The notes below the pieces were generated by a model. That model had not been told where the DNA came from, did not search any database, and was given only the letters and a program-made list of their open reading frames with translations. Source: Enterobacteriaceae bacterium (GTDB lineage: Bacteria > Pseudomonadota > Gammaproteobacteria > Enterobacterales > Enterobacteriaceae). Taken from it: a stretch of DNA of 64,000 nt. The DNA lies in the NCBI GenBank assembly GCA_031253755.1, contig JAIRVT010000092.1:1-64000 (forward strand), written 5' to 3'. The position numbers and the translations under genes are program-made. Below are positions 44,925 through 54,565 of this stretch, in pieces. Positions within the stretch are counted from its first letter, which is position 1. Each line of letters begins with the position of its first letter.

Positions 44925-46214
44925 TTATGCAAGGCGTTTAAACGCTGATTTCATCAACCAATAAACAACACTTGCCACCAGCAATGAATTGATGGAGGGA
45001 ACTCCTGACTCTATCGTTAATCCAACTAAACTTCCGGCACTACTGGCGATAATGGCCGCCCAGCCAATAGCCGGTGTTTCATCAGGAAGCGTCTCTTTTT
45101 GCTTACTTTTATCCAATGCGCGACGATAAGAACGCAGAATGTAATAATCCACCAGCATCACGCCTAAAATGGGCGGGAATACCACGCCGAGTATTGTCAG
45201 AAAATCCACAAACCGTTCCAGAATACCCCAAATGGAAAACAGCGTCCCTAATATGCCGATCGCAACCGTGGTCAGGGGATAACCCAGTTTTTTCCCCGAA
45301 ATACCCTCGATGGCATTGATAATACCCAATGAGGAAGAATATAAATTCAGGTCATTGACCCTTAATGTTGAGAGCACGACGACGAACAGGCCCGCACCGC
45401 CTGCGACTTGCGACATAATGGTGACCACATCAGCTGTATTTAATGCTTTTGCGATTAAAATCGCCAGACCATTAATGACAAACTCCCCGGCAATAATCGT
45501 CAGCAACGTGATGCCAAAAACATCCTTGCCTGATTTGGTATAGCGTGTCAGATCTGGCGTCATCAGGCTGGCAACAATAGCACCACCGACAACTATCGTA
45601 ATGCCTGCACTGATAGATAACGGTTTATCCGAATGGGGTAATTGCATGATTTCAAACCAATGTTGGCCTGAATCGCCTGATAATACGAGGGTGGAAATAT
45701 AAATCACCAAGAGAATAAACATCGGCACGGCAATTCTGGCGGTAAACCGCAATGCTTTAAAACCAAACGCCACCAGCGCCGTCAATAACGTGCCAGAGAG
45801 CGCTGCCGCCAAACCAAAACCGAGTTTATTACCGGAAGCAAAATTAAGTGATTGAGCAAAAATTGCATTTTGGATACCAAACCAACCTAACAGGCTGACA
45901 GCAACGACAAGTCCAATTAATACCGACCCGATGCGACCAAAACCGCACCAGCGCGCCAATAAACTGCCGGAAAGACCTTCGCGCATCCCGGCAAATCCCA
46001 GCCCGAACGTCACAATGCCAAAGAGCAGGCTGCCGATAAAAATCGCAATAAACGCATCTGTCAGAGCCATTGAATGACCGAGAACAGCACCAAGCATAAA
46101 TTGATCCAATGCTGTTAACATGCCCATATGGACAATCGCCACACTCAGCAGGGATAAACGCTGTTGTTGTGGCATTCGGCTTAATGGACAGTGTTCAATT
46201 TTAAGTACTATCAT
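44925..46214 (-). CDS. NCS1-family purine/cytosine permease (CodB-like)
   Basis: 429 residues with about 12 membrane segments. NCS1 features: MGMLTALDQFMLGAVLGHSM at the first helix, LARWCGFGRIGSVLIGLV, and SLMTPDLTRYTKSGKDVFG. Resembles cytosine permease CodB in length and order, but no cytosine deaminase gene is adjacent, so the substrate could be another nucleobase, allantoin or a related heterocycle. Start ATG 46214 has only a weak AAGAAA upstream; ATG 46175 (MPQQQRLS) is an alternative. The LuxR gene is 47 nt upstream on the same strand and may be co-transcribed. Confidence 0.82.
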   Translation of the reverse strand: MIVLKIEHCPLSRMPQQQRLSLLSVAIVHMGMLTALDQFMLGAVLGHSMALTDAFIAIFIGSLLFGIVTFGLGFAGMREGLSGSLLARWCGFGRIGSVLIGLVVAVSLLGWFGIQNAIFAQSLNFASGNKLGFGLAAALSGTLLTALVAFGFKALRFTARIAVPMFILLVIYISTLVLSGDSGQHWFEIMQLPHSDKPLSISAGITIVVGGAIVASLMTPDLTRYTKSGKDVFGITLLTIIAGEFVINGLAILIAKALNTADVVTIMSQVAGGAGLFVVVLSTLRVNDLNLYSSSLGIINAIEGISGKKLGYPLTTVAIGILGTLFSIWGILERFVDFLTILGVVFPPILGVMLVDYYILRSYRRALDKSKQKETLPDETPAIGWAAIIASSAGSLVGLTIESGVPSINSLLVASVVYWLMKSAFKRLA

Positions 46215-46261
46215 TGTTTCTTGCTTGTTTTAGAGAGAGATTGTTATTAAAAATAAACGGG

Positions 46262-46957
46262 TCAGAGAAAGAGGATACCTTTTTCAATCAGGCGTTCGGG
46301 AATATAGCTATCTAATTGCAGATTTCGGCAAAATTCTTCAAATTGCTGAAGTGAGTGAACATTGGCTTTTTGATAAATATTGTAAATCCGGTTTTCTATG
46401 GTCTTCGCGCTGACATTGTAAATCTGTGCTATTTCCTTATTTGAACGCCTTTGCAGCATTAAGAAAATGATATCCAGCTCGCCTTTGGTAAACAGATCGG
46501 TTTCGGCTTCTGTGGTTAACACACTGGGTTTTTGCCGATTAATATACTTGAGAGGAGAAAAACTGCTTAAAGGTTTGGCATTCCAAACAATCCCGATACA
46601 CTCTTTTTCATCGTTATACACCGGAAACTTTTCGCTGATGAAAGGAGCAAGGTTGTCTTTCCCGTACCAATAGTGTGTTTCGATAATAGAAACCCGATCT
46701 TTTGATTCTTCAGTTCTCCGGTCATGCTCTTTCAGATCTTGGGAGAATTGATCTTCAGACCAATAGGCAGGAAATTCACAATCAAGTTTACCCTCGACAT
46801 TAAAATTTTTCGGTGTATTTGTGTATAGGTAAGCCGCTTTATTCATATAAATATGGCGGGACTCCAAATCCTTAATACCCCAGGGTTCGCTCAGATGTTC
46901 CATCATGGCGATCAACCCTTTTAGATAGGGTTCATTATTTTTATTGATTGAACTCAT
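46262..46957 (-). CDS. PAS4-LuxR type transcriptional regulator
   Basis: 231 residues from ATG 46957 (GAG 6 nt upstream; upstream starts at 46984 or TTG 46993 lack a site). Residues ~15-140 form a PAS4-like sensor (PWGIKDLESRHIYMNKAAYLY, FPVYNDEKECIGIVW). The C-terminal LuxR helix-turn-helix is FTKGELDIIFLMLQRRSNKEIAQIYNVSAKTIENRIYNIYQK. Xenorhabdus and Photorhabdus encode many such orphan PAS4-LuxR proteins thought to sense host signals. Divergent from the XRE gene. Its target could be the permease downstream; that is inference. Confidence 0.82.
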   Translation of the reverse strand: MSSINKNNEPYLKGLIAMMEHLSEPWGIKDLESRHIYMNKAAYLYTNTPKNFNVEGKLDCEFPAYWSEDQFSQDLKEHDRRTEESKDRVSIIETHYWYGKDNLAPFISEKFPVYNDEKECIGIVWNAKPLSSFSPLKYINRQKPSVLTTEAETDLFTKGELDIIFLMLQRRSNKEIAQIYNVSAKTIENRIYNIYQKANVHSLQQFEEFCRNLQLDSYIPERLIEKGILFL

Positions 46958-47170
46958 TTCTATCTCAGAATTAATATTTTCCATGAAAAACAATTTTGTC
47001 TATTTATTACATAACCAAATGAAAAATAATTTTGTTACCACTTTTTTTGCTTTTTAGCAAGGGTGACTTTCACTCTTTCGGAATTTAATAAAAAAAGTTT
47101 ATTATAAAAAATCATATAAATTAGATAGTTACATATTCTTCTGCGCATTGCTATGTATAAAGAGAAAAAA

Positions 47171-47764
47171 ATGGAATACCTGAGAAAGAACTTACAGTAT
47201 TTACTTGAATCCAGAGGGGAAACCAGAGTATCGCTTTGCGAGCAAGCAGGGGTTAACCGTACAACTATCTATAATATTTTAGATGGCCGGGTACAAAGAG
47301 TTCACGCTTCAACAATCCAGAAAATTTCCGATTTTTTTGGCATTTCTTATCGTGAAATAGAAACAACGGATGTTGCAGAAAAAGAGCGCTGCAATGCAAC
47401 CGTTTCTTATGATGGAAACATGAACCCCTGTGCTGTTCCGATTTTTACGCAGTCTGAATGTGTCAGTGCGGAGTTTTTCGAAAGTAAAATTGGCTTGCTG
47501 ACGACCGGAAGACAATTAACGTATTATTTTGGTTTTGGCGCGAATATCGTTGCTATTTTACTTGAATATAATTTTTCAGATAAATATCACATTAATGATT
47601 TATTAATAGTTAGGAGAGGTAATTATAACAACGATAATCCTAAACTATGCTTTAATCAAAAGCAGGGAAAATTCCAGATCAACGAATGCTATATTAACAG
47701 TTCAGAAGATGTGATTGTGATTGGCGATATCATGGAGGTGCGGTATGGAAATATAAATGAATAG
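47171..47764 (+). CDS. XRE/Cro-type helix-turn-helix regulator
   Basis: 197 residues from ATG 47171 (AAAGAG upstream; ATG 47153 is an alternative). Residues ~1-65 are an XRE helix-turn-helix (LQYLLESRGETRVSLCEQAGVNRTTIYNILDGRVQRVHASTIQKI). The C-terminal ~120 residues (YYFGFGANIVAILLEYNFSDKYHINDLLIVRRGNY, VIVIGDIMEVRYG) look like a compact beta domain, as in S24/LexA-like or phage-repressor oligomerisation domains, but I see no clear Ser-Lys protease pair. The target is unknown. Divergent from the LuxR gene. Confidence 0.78.
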   Translation: MEYLRKNLQYLLESRGETRVSLCEQAGVNRTTIYNILDGRVQRVHASTIQKISDFFGISYREIETTDVAEKERCNATVSYDGNMNPCAVPIFTQSECVSAEFFESKIGLLTTGRQLTYYFGFGANIVAILLEYNFSDKYHINDLLIVRRGNYNNDNPKLCFNQKQGKFQINECYINSSEDVIVIGDIMEVRYGNINE

Positions 47765-48281
47765 CATCAACTGTAAGGTCAATAGATATTATCATTTTTA
47801 AAACACCCCCTTCAATTTATAACCTTGAATAACGAAATAAATCTTACGCTACTCTCCTGATTAGATCTTTTTTTATGCTGTATAACAGCGTGCAGAACAT
47901 ATGACAGTCATTATTGGTCATTACATAAAGTAACTAAAAGGTTTCTATAATTTACATACATTTATAGGTGAGTTATTTTCATATTATCAATGTAATATAT
48001 TTTGTTATATGTGTTTTTTATATAGAAATGTCAATTCGATTGATTTTTTATTTTTTGATAAAATCAAATCAATGTAAATATTTTTTTATTTTTGTTTTCC
48101 AGAATGCTGAATAATAGTGTGAGAACTAAATAAAAAATCAACATTTAACCTTTTATGTGTTGATTTTATCACGCGGCTAGTGTATTAATTTGATGGTAAA
48201 AATATAAGTTATAATTAAGATTCATTCTAAAAGCCGGGGCATGTTATAACTACCCTTTATTTAGCTGGATTATTTTCATTA

Positions 48282-48326
48282 TTTTGAATAGATCGTTTTT
48301 GAATAGATCGTTTTTGGATAGATCGC
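48282..48326. repeat. 15-bp tandem triplication
   Basis: TTTTGAATAGATCGT occurs at 48282-48296 and 48297-48311, and with two changes at 48312-48326. Confidence 0.9.
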
Positions 48327-48374
48327 TGTACTGCCCGGCACCAGGGCAACTCATATTTCTTGTTCTTACAACCA

Positions 48375-48418
48375 TCAGTCTCTTACCCAGTTTTGCATTT
48401 TGCTGGCTAAGAGACTGA
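48375..48418 (-). terminator. Long hairpin downstream of the TetR gene
   Basis: 16-bp arms (TCAGTCTCTTACCCAG and CTGGCTAAGAGACTGA) pair with one mismatch around a 12-nt loop, 14 nt beyond the TetR stop. There is no U-rich tail, so it may be a repeat remnant or an mRNA end structure more than a classic terminator. Confidence 0.5.
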
Positions 48419-48431
48419 CAAACCCAAGCCT

Positions 48432-48968
48432 TTAAATTAACCTGTGGGCCATTGTGCGGTAACACTCTTCATAGCCTGAAACCTCGCCAAATTCAGCCCT
48501 GACGATCATTCCTTCCAGAAATGTTATCAATGCTTCAGCCTTGAGTTCTGTCTCTTTTGAGGGAGCAGGAAACAGGGAGTGCAACAGCGATTTCAGCCAT
48601 GTTTTGTGTTGTTGAGCTTGGTTAACAATGAGCTCGTCGTGGCCTTTAAATTCAGCCAGAGCATGCATAAATAAACACCCCTGAAAACTTTCCGTGTTAA
48701 ACCATGAAAAATGCCAATTCAGAACGGCATTGAGTTTGTTTTCAAGCCCTTCCATTGTAGATACAGCCGCATTGAGTTCTTTTTCAAACCGTTGGTGACG
48801 CCTGAGTAAGACTTCTTCGATCAATTTATTTTTAGAACCAAAATAACGGTACATCGAAGTCTTCGATACATTCGCCTGATCTCTGATTAAATCAACGCCA
48901 ACAGCGTTATAACCCAATTGATTGAATAGAAGTTCGGCGATATCCAAAATATGTTCTTTTTTGCTCAT
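48432..48968 (-). CDS. TetR-family repressor
   Basis: 178 residues. N-terminal helix-turn-helix: ILDIAELLFNQLGYNAVGVDLIRDQANVSKTSMYRYFGSKNKLIEEVL; the C-terminal part (QGCLFMHALAEF, ALITFLEGMIVRAEFG) is a ligand-binding helical domain like the AcrR/NemR-type regulators of reactive-compound genes. Divergent from the DUF1348 gene, with two palindromic sites between them, so it most likely represses itself and that neighbour. No strong ribosome-binding site is visible. Confidence 0.88.
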   Translation of the reverse strand: MSKKEHILDIAELLFNQLGYNAVGVDLIRDQANVSKTSMYRYFGSKNKLIEEVLLRRHQRFEKELNAAVSTMEGLENKLNAVLNWHFSWFNTESFQGCLFMHALAEFKGHDELIVNQAQQHKTWLKSLLHSLFPAPSKETELKAEALITFLEGMIVRAEFGEVSGYEECYRTMAHRLI

Positions 48969-49049
48969 AATTATTTATATTTCAACATGTTAAATCGATT
49001 CTGTTTTTCCGAACACGCTCTTTCAGAGAAAAGCAAGATTGCATTTTTG

Positions 49050-49065
49050 TGTACAGATCTGTACA
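49050..49065. promoter_or_regulatory. TetR operator candidate 1
   Basis: Perfect 16-bp palindrome TGTACAGATCTGTACA in the TetR-DUF1348 gap. It shares the half-site TGTACA with the second palindrome 25 bp downstream. Confidence 0.7.
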
Positions 49066-49074
49066 TTCACTTTA

Positions 49075-49094
49075 TGTGTACAAGTCTGTACACA
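49075..49094. promoter_or_regulatory. TetR operator candidate 2
   Basis: TGTGTACA-AGTC-TGTACACA: 8-bp perfect arms around a 4-nt spacer, 41 nt before the DUF1348 start. Same TGTACA half-sites as candidate 1, as expected for one dimeric repressor. Confidence 0.7.
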
Positions 49095-49134
49095 TGCTAT
49101 CACATTTTTTGGAAAAAATATGACCGGAGAAAAT

Positions 49135-49614
49135 ATGCCTGAATACATCACAAAAAGAGTGCCTTTTCCCCCGTTTACGGCTGAAACAGCAATACAAAAA
49201 GTTCGTCTGGCTGAAGATAGCTGGAACACGCGGGATCCCGCCAACATTGTTCTGGCATACAGCAAAAATACCCAATGGCGCAACAGAGCAGATTTTATCT
49301 CCGGCCGGGAGGAAGCAAAAAAATTTCTGATCCGAAAATGGCAAAGAGAACAGGATTATCGCTTGATTAAAGAACTGTGGGCAGTGGACGGAAACAGAAT
49401 TGCCGTGCGATATGCTTATGAGTGGCATGATGATTCAGGAAACTGGTTCCGGTCATACGGTAACGAGAATTGGGAATTTGATGAAAATGGTTTGATGGTT
49501 AACCGTTTTGCCAGCATTAATGATATGCCTATTCATGAAAGTGAGCGAAAATTCCACTGGCCTTTAGGGCGCCGCCCCGATAATCATCCGGGATTGAGTG
49601 AATTGGGGCTATAA
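49135..49614 (+). CDS. DUF1348 / SnoaL-like (NTF2-fold) protein
   Basis: 159 residues from ATG 49135 (GGAG 6 nt upstream). DUF1348 signature: [51 protein letters not shown], and [26 protein letters not shown]. The NTF2-like cone fold suggests a small-molecule binding or hydratase/isomerase role; no reaction is established to my knowledge. Paired with a divergent TetR gene, an arrangement common for inducible detoxification genes. Confidence 0.88.
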   Translation: MPEYITKRVPFPPFTAETAIQKVRLAEDSWNTRDPANIVLAYSKNTQWRNRADFISGREEAKKFLIRKWQREQDYRLIKELWAVDGNRIAVRYAYEWHDDSGNWFRSYGNENWEFDENGLMVNRFASINDMPIHESERKFHWPLGRRPDNHPGLSELGL

Positions 49615-49650
49615 TTTGCTGTAATAACTCACGTATCAGTAAATAGAAAC

Positions 49651-49686
49651 AAACGCGCCGCCATCATCATCATCAGCGGTGCGTTT
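49651..49686. terminator. Hairpin between the DUF1348 gene and yegD
   Basis: AAACGCGCCGC pairs with GCGGTGCGTTT (one G-T pair) around a CATCATCATCATCA loop, between convergent genes. Likely bidirectional terminator. Confidence 0.65.
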
Positions 49687-49704
49687 GGGTCAGCCATTAT
49701 TAAC

Positions 49705-51057
49705 TCAGGAAAAGCAGGTTTTCGCCCAGCGCGCCAGACCGGTTGTGACCGAACCGAAGTAGTTACCACTGACCAGCGGAATTCCCGGCAGCACCTGTTC
49801 AACCGCCTGACGCAGGATTGGTGAACTGGCTGAACCGCCGGTCATAAAGATAGCATCCGGTTTGACACCGCCCTGAACGACAGCTTCACTCACCAGTTTA
49901 GCCATTTTTGCCTTGGTGGATTCTATCGCGCCAATCATCTGTTCACGCTGAAGATCAACTTCGATAATTTCTGATAATAAATTCAATTGCACACGATATT
50001 CGCGGTTTTCTGACAACGCAATTTTTGCTTCTTCAGCACTGCGAACCAGACTGTATCCCAATGTGTCGTGGTGGACTTTCAATAAACGCGCCAGCTTTTC
50101 CGGCTCCTGAGCATCCCGGTGGAGAGATTTCAATGCGGCCAAATTCGGGTAGGAGTAGAACTCTTTTTGCGCCTGTACGTCATTAATCGCAATCGGATTC
50201 CAGAATTGGGTGAGAGGCATTTCCGTACCCGAAGTAAATTTACTGCCCAGACCAAAAGGATGCATCAGTTGCTTAAACGTCAGATTGATATCCAGATCGT
50301 TGCCGCCAATACGTTGCCCGGTGTGTGCCAGCAGGCTGTCGGTGCGTTCGGATTTGCCGCTCCAGTCGGGGCCCATCTGAATCAGGGAACAATCTGTGGT
50401 TCCACCGCCGATATCAACCACCAGCACAATTTTATTTTTCGTCAGTGTGGATTCATATTCCAGCCCTGCTGCGACCGGCTCAAACTGAAACTCAATATTG
50501 AGAAATCCCGCCCGTTGAGCGGCCTGCAATAAAATCGACTCAGCCTGTTGGTTTGATTTTTCACCCCCACGGCCGTGAAAGTTGATCGGGCGGCCAATGA
50601 CGACGTCCTCGACGCTTTGCTGGGTTTTGCTTTCAACCTGCTGCTTAATATTTGCCATCATGGCGCAGACCAGATCTTCAAAAAAACTGATCTGCACATC
50701 TCTCAGCCCCATTGCGCCAAGGAAAGATTTGGGGGACTTAACGTAGTAAATATCCTGCGGATCTTCCAGATAGCGTGCCAGCGCGGCCTGTCCGAAAACA
50801 ATATCTTCCGGCAGAAGTGAAATACCTTCCTCACGATTTGTTGTGATTGCACTACGGAGCAACTGTTCCCCAACCGGAGAACCCGGATTGATATTTCTGT
50901 GACGAAACAGATGTTCAGAAACGGATTCTCTGGTCGGTGCTGCCAGTGCAGAAGGCATATAGAAATTATCATTTTCGATAGCAATCAATTGTGGCGTGTT
51001 TCCGATCATTTCGGCTACCGCGCAATTTGATGTGCCATAGTCAAAACCGATGAACAT
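49705..51057 (-). CDS. yegD: Hsp70-family chaperone-like protein YegD
   Basis: 450 residues from ATG 51057 (GAGG about 6 nt upstream), the E. coli YegD length. Actin/Hsp70 ATPase motifs: IGFDYGTSNCAVAE (phosphate 1), LVVDIGGGTTDCSLI (phosphate 2) and FMTGGSASSPILRQAV (adenosine). The substrate-binding domain of DnaK is absent. Its client is unknown. It starts 14 nt after fghA, so it appears co-transcribed with frmA-fghA. Confidence 0.93.
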   Translation of the reverse strand: MFIGFDYGTSNCAVAEMIGNTPQLIAIENDNFYMPSALAAPTRESVSEHLFRHRNINPGSPVGEQLLRSAITTNREEGISLLPEDIVFGQAALARYLEDPQDIYYVKSPKSFLGAMGLRDVQISFFEDLVCAMMANIKQQVESKTQQSVEDVVIGRPINFHGRGGEKSNQQAESILLQAAQRAGFLNIEFQFEPVAAGLEYESTLTKNKIVLVVDIGGGTTDCSLIQMGPDWSGKSERTDSLLAHTGQRIGGNDLDINLTFKQLMHPFGLGSKFTSGTEMPLTQFWNPIAINDVQAQKEFYSYPNLAALKSLHRDAQEPEKLARLLKVHHDTLGYSLVRSAEEAKIALSENREYRVQLNLLSEIIEVDLQREQMIGAIESTKAKMAKLVSEAVVQGGVKPDAIFMTGGSASSPILRQAVEQVLPGIPLVSGNYFGSVTTGLARWAKTCFS

Positions 51058-51071
51058 GGGTTTCCTCGTCT

Positions 51072-51914
51072 TCAATTATTCATTTCCTTTGCGTGATACG
51101 CGATATGCTCGCCAATGAAACTGGCAATAAAATAGTAGCTGTGGTCATAACCGGGACGGAAATTGATTGTCAGCGGATAATGGGTTTCATCACAAATAGT
51201 TTGCAACAAATGCGTGCGTAACTGCTTATCCAGAAACTCATCATCGGTACCTTGCTCAACCAGAATCGGCAGCCGTTTCTGTGCGGTTTTGGCCGCCGTT
51301 TTGATCAATGCCACGCTGTCATATTGTGCCCATTGGGTTTTGTCTTCGCCCAAATAGGCAGAAAACGCCGTCTCTCCCCAAGAAACCTGGCTTGGCGCGA
51401 CAATAGGCGAAAATGCCGAAACGCTGCAATAACGTGCCGGATTTCTCAGCGCAATCATCATGGCACCGTGTCCGCCCATCGAATGCCCGCTGATTGCCCG
51501 TGCATCGGTGACATCAAAATTGGCTTCAATCAAGGCTGGCAGCTCTGAAACCACATAATCGTACATCCGGTAATGAGGCACCCACGGCGGTTGTGTCGCA
51601 TTGAGATAAAACCCCGCGCCCTGCCCCAGATAGTAAGCAGGGGCATCAGCGACATGCTCTCCTCTTGGGCTGGTATCCGGTGCGACAATGACAACACCCT
51701 GTTCAGCCGCATAGCGCTGAGCACCGGCTTTGGTCATGAAATTTTGTTCCGTACAGGTCAACCCGGAGAGCCAATACAAGACAGGTAGCTTCTTTTCTTT
51801 AATCTGCGGCGGCAGAAAAATGGAGAATGCCATCTGACAATTCAGCGTATCGGACTCATGTCGATAAACATCCTGCCAGCCACCAAAACAGGCGCGATGT
51901 TCAATTCTTTCCAT
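51072..51914 (-). CDS. fghA: S-formylglutathione hydrolase
   Basis: Hydrolyses S-formylglutathione to formate and glutathione, the second step of formaldehyde detoxification. 280 residues, esterase D alpha/beta-hydrolase: [20 protein letters not shown], nucleophile Ser in [24 protein letters not shown] (acid) and [14 protein letters not shown] (catalytic His). 11 nt after frmA. The orthologue may be named frmB or yeiG in E. coli. Confidence 0.94.
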   Translation of the reverse strand: MERIEHRACFGGWQDVYRHESDTLNCQMAFSIFLPPQIKEKKLPVLYWLSGLTCTEQNFMTKAGAQRYAAEQGVVIVAPDTSPRGEHVADAPAYYLGQGAGFYLNATQPPWVPHYRMYDYVVSELPALIEANFDVTDARAISGHSMGGHGAMMIALRNPARYCSVSAFSPIVAPSQVSWGETAFSAYLGEDKTQWAQYDSVALIKTAAKTAQKRLPILVEQGTDDEFLDKQLRTHLLQTICDETHYPLTINFRPGYDHSYYFIASFIGEHIAYHAKEMNN

Positions 51915-51925
51915 AACGTTACCCT

Positions 51926-53116
<1,191 letters not shown>

Positions 53117-53604
53117 TTATCGTCGTGATGGTTAGTGCACTCAGTTTTATATTTTAACAGATTTATTAGATTTATTAGACTAAAAAACTTCTATATCTAT
53201 TTGCTTCGTAATAACGTTATTTATTTTTAATAAGTGTATTTTTTTAATTGATATAGATTTAACTCCATTTTGGTAAATCTCGTTAAATATAAGATATATG
53301 TTTTAATTATATTAATTGTCTGTTTTTTATTTCTGTTTTTTATTTCTACCTTTATTTTATTTGTTTTATATAAAAATGGCGGCGTATAACAAAATAACTT
53401 TATTGAAAATCCATCTGTTTTTCTTATTATGGATTTGAAATAAATAATTGAAATGGCCAATTGGAATTATCAATATCATTTAAGATACACTCAATAATGA
53501 ATAATTATCATGTCAATTATTCTTGTTATTAAGTCCGGGTAATAAATAGCTTCTCAAAATGATAAGGAAAGATCACTTTAGATACTCTTACTATTATGAA
53601 AAGG

Positions 53605-53667
53605 GATATCTGCCCGTCGCCTTTCAAGGTGCGTCTTATATCAACCCGCTCAGCGGAGAGATATAAG
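53605..53667. repeat. Copy of the dispersed inverted-repeat element
   Basis: GATATCTGCCCGTCGCCTTT then CAAGGTGCGTCTTATAT, with the internal stem CCGCT-CA-GCGG and the closing arm ATATAAG. It shares a ~45-base core with the copy at 16904-16956 and the stem with 56678-56708. Confidence 0.65.
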
Positions 53668-53676
53668 CATTCACCT

Positions 53677-53724
53677 GATTTTGTGAACGGTAGGTTTTGT
53701 AAACTGTAGATTTTGTAAACTGCA
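53677..53724. repeat. 16-bp tandem triplication
   Basis: GATTTTGTAAACTGCA-like units at 53677-53692, 53693-53708 and 53709-53724, in the leader region of the HisA-like gene. Confidence 0.85.
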
Positions 53725-53771
53725 ATTTGAAATTGGGTTGGTATATATTTTTAATTAAATTAGGTGGTTAA

Positions 53772-54563
53772 ATGATAAGTACGGCAACATTCGAGGTATT
53801 TCCTTCGGTCGATATTGTCGATGGGATCGCGATGACATCAAATTCTGCCATTCGCTTAACGCGTGGTGAAAGCACAACATTACGCAGGCCGTTAGGAACG
53901 CCGGCAGAAGTCGCGTTAGCCTGGCAAAATGCCGGGGCAAATTGGATACACGTTGTTGATCTTGATGCCGCATCAGGGCGAGGCTCAAACAGCCACCTGA
54001 TTGCTGAGGTTATTGATACGGTTGATATTAATGTCCAAGTCTGTGGCGGTATCAGAAATGAAGAGATCCTGAGACGGGTATTGGCAACGGGATGCCAACG
54101 GGTAAATTTGGGCACTGCCGTGCTGGAAAACGCAGACTGGTGCGCCAGAGCGATTGCTGAGTATGGCGATAAGATTGCAATTGCGCTGGATGTCAGAAGT
54201 ACACCGGAAGGTTATCAGTTGGCAACTCATGGCTGGAATGTCAGCAAAGGTGACCTTTGGGATGTGCTTGAACGCCTCGAAAGGCAAGGATGCCAGCGTT
54301 ATGTCGTCACTGATGTGGAGCGGGGCGGCATGATGAGTTCACCCAACTTTACGCTGCTAAATGAAGTCAGTGCAAAAACACCCTCTCCCGTGATTGCCGG
54401 TGGCGGGGTATCCAGTCTGAATGATTTCGGCGTGTTAGCCGGAATGCCGGGTATTGAGGGCGCTATTCTGGGGCAGGCACTGCATATCGGGCGGGTTTCT
54501 CTGGAGGATGCGCTTGCCGTGACGCGATCTGCGGTAGCGGCAACAGCATCGGCAAGAGGCTGA
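53772..54563 (+). CDS. HisA-like phosphoribosyl isomerase
   Basis: 263 residues, HisA/HisF-type beta/alpha barrel. Like HisA (Amadori rearrangement of ProFAR to PRFAR) it keeps the catalytic residues in FPSVDIVDG (D14), IALDVR (D140) and VVTDVERGG (T180), plus the phosphate-binding CGGIRNEE and AGGGVSS loops. The HisA loop R-D-G-T-L reads R-G-G-M-M here, so specificity may differ. It is not in a his operon. It is the first gene of a cluster with a phosphoribosyltransferase-like protein (2 nt downstream), a HAD phosphatase, a PurA paralogue and a NUDIX protein. I infer a role on a phosphoribosyl intermediate of an unknown pathway, not histidine synthesis. AGGTGG lies 4 nt before the ATG. Confidence 0.82.
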   Translation: MISTATFEVFPSVDIVDGIAMTSNSAIRLTRGESTTLRRPLGTPAEVALAWQNAGANWIHVVDLDAASGRGSNSHLIAEVIDTVDINVQVCGGIRNEEILRRVLATGCQRVNLGTAVLENADWCARAIAEYGDKIAIALDVRSTPEGYQLATHGWNVSKGDLWDVLERLERQGCQRYVVTDVERGGMMSSPNFTLLNEVSAKTPSPVIAGGGVSSLNDFGVLAGMPGIEGAILGQALHIGRVSLEDALAVTRSAVAATASARG

Positions 54564-54565
54564 AT

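Larger units (their letters stand above)
47765..48431. other. Long AT-rich intergenic region
   Basis: About 670 nt with no convincing gene. A 71-codon frame at 48250-48465 (minus) lies across repeats and hairpin arms and is rejected. The region contains a 15-bp tandem triplication (48282-48326) and a long hairpin (48375-48418). The remaining AT-rich stretch shows nothing I can name. Confidence 0.55.

Noticed and set aside
48250..48465. 71-residue minus-strand frame
   Set aside because: Made up of hairpin arms and 15-bp repeats, and overlaps the end of the TetR gene.
53227..53460. 77-residue minus-strand frame
   Set aside because: Low-complexity Lys/Ile/Asn-rich translation of AT-rich DNA without a ribosome-binding site.
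53772..54563. Housekeeping hisA
   Set aside because: No other his genes surround it and the R-D-G-T-L loop is changed; however, the rest of the genome was not seen.
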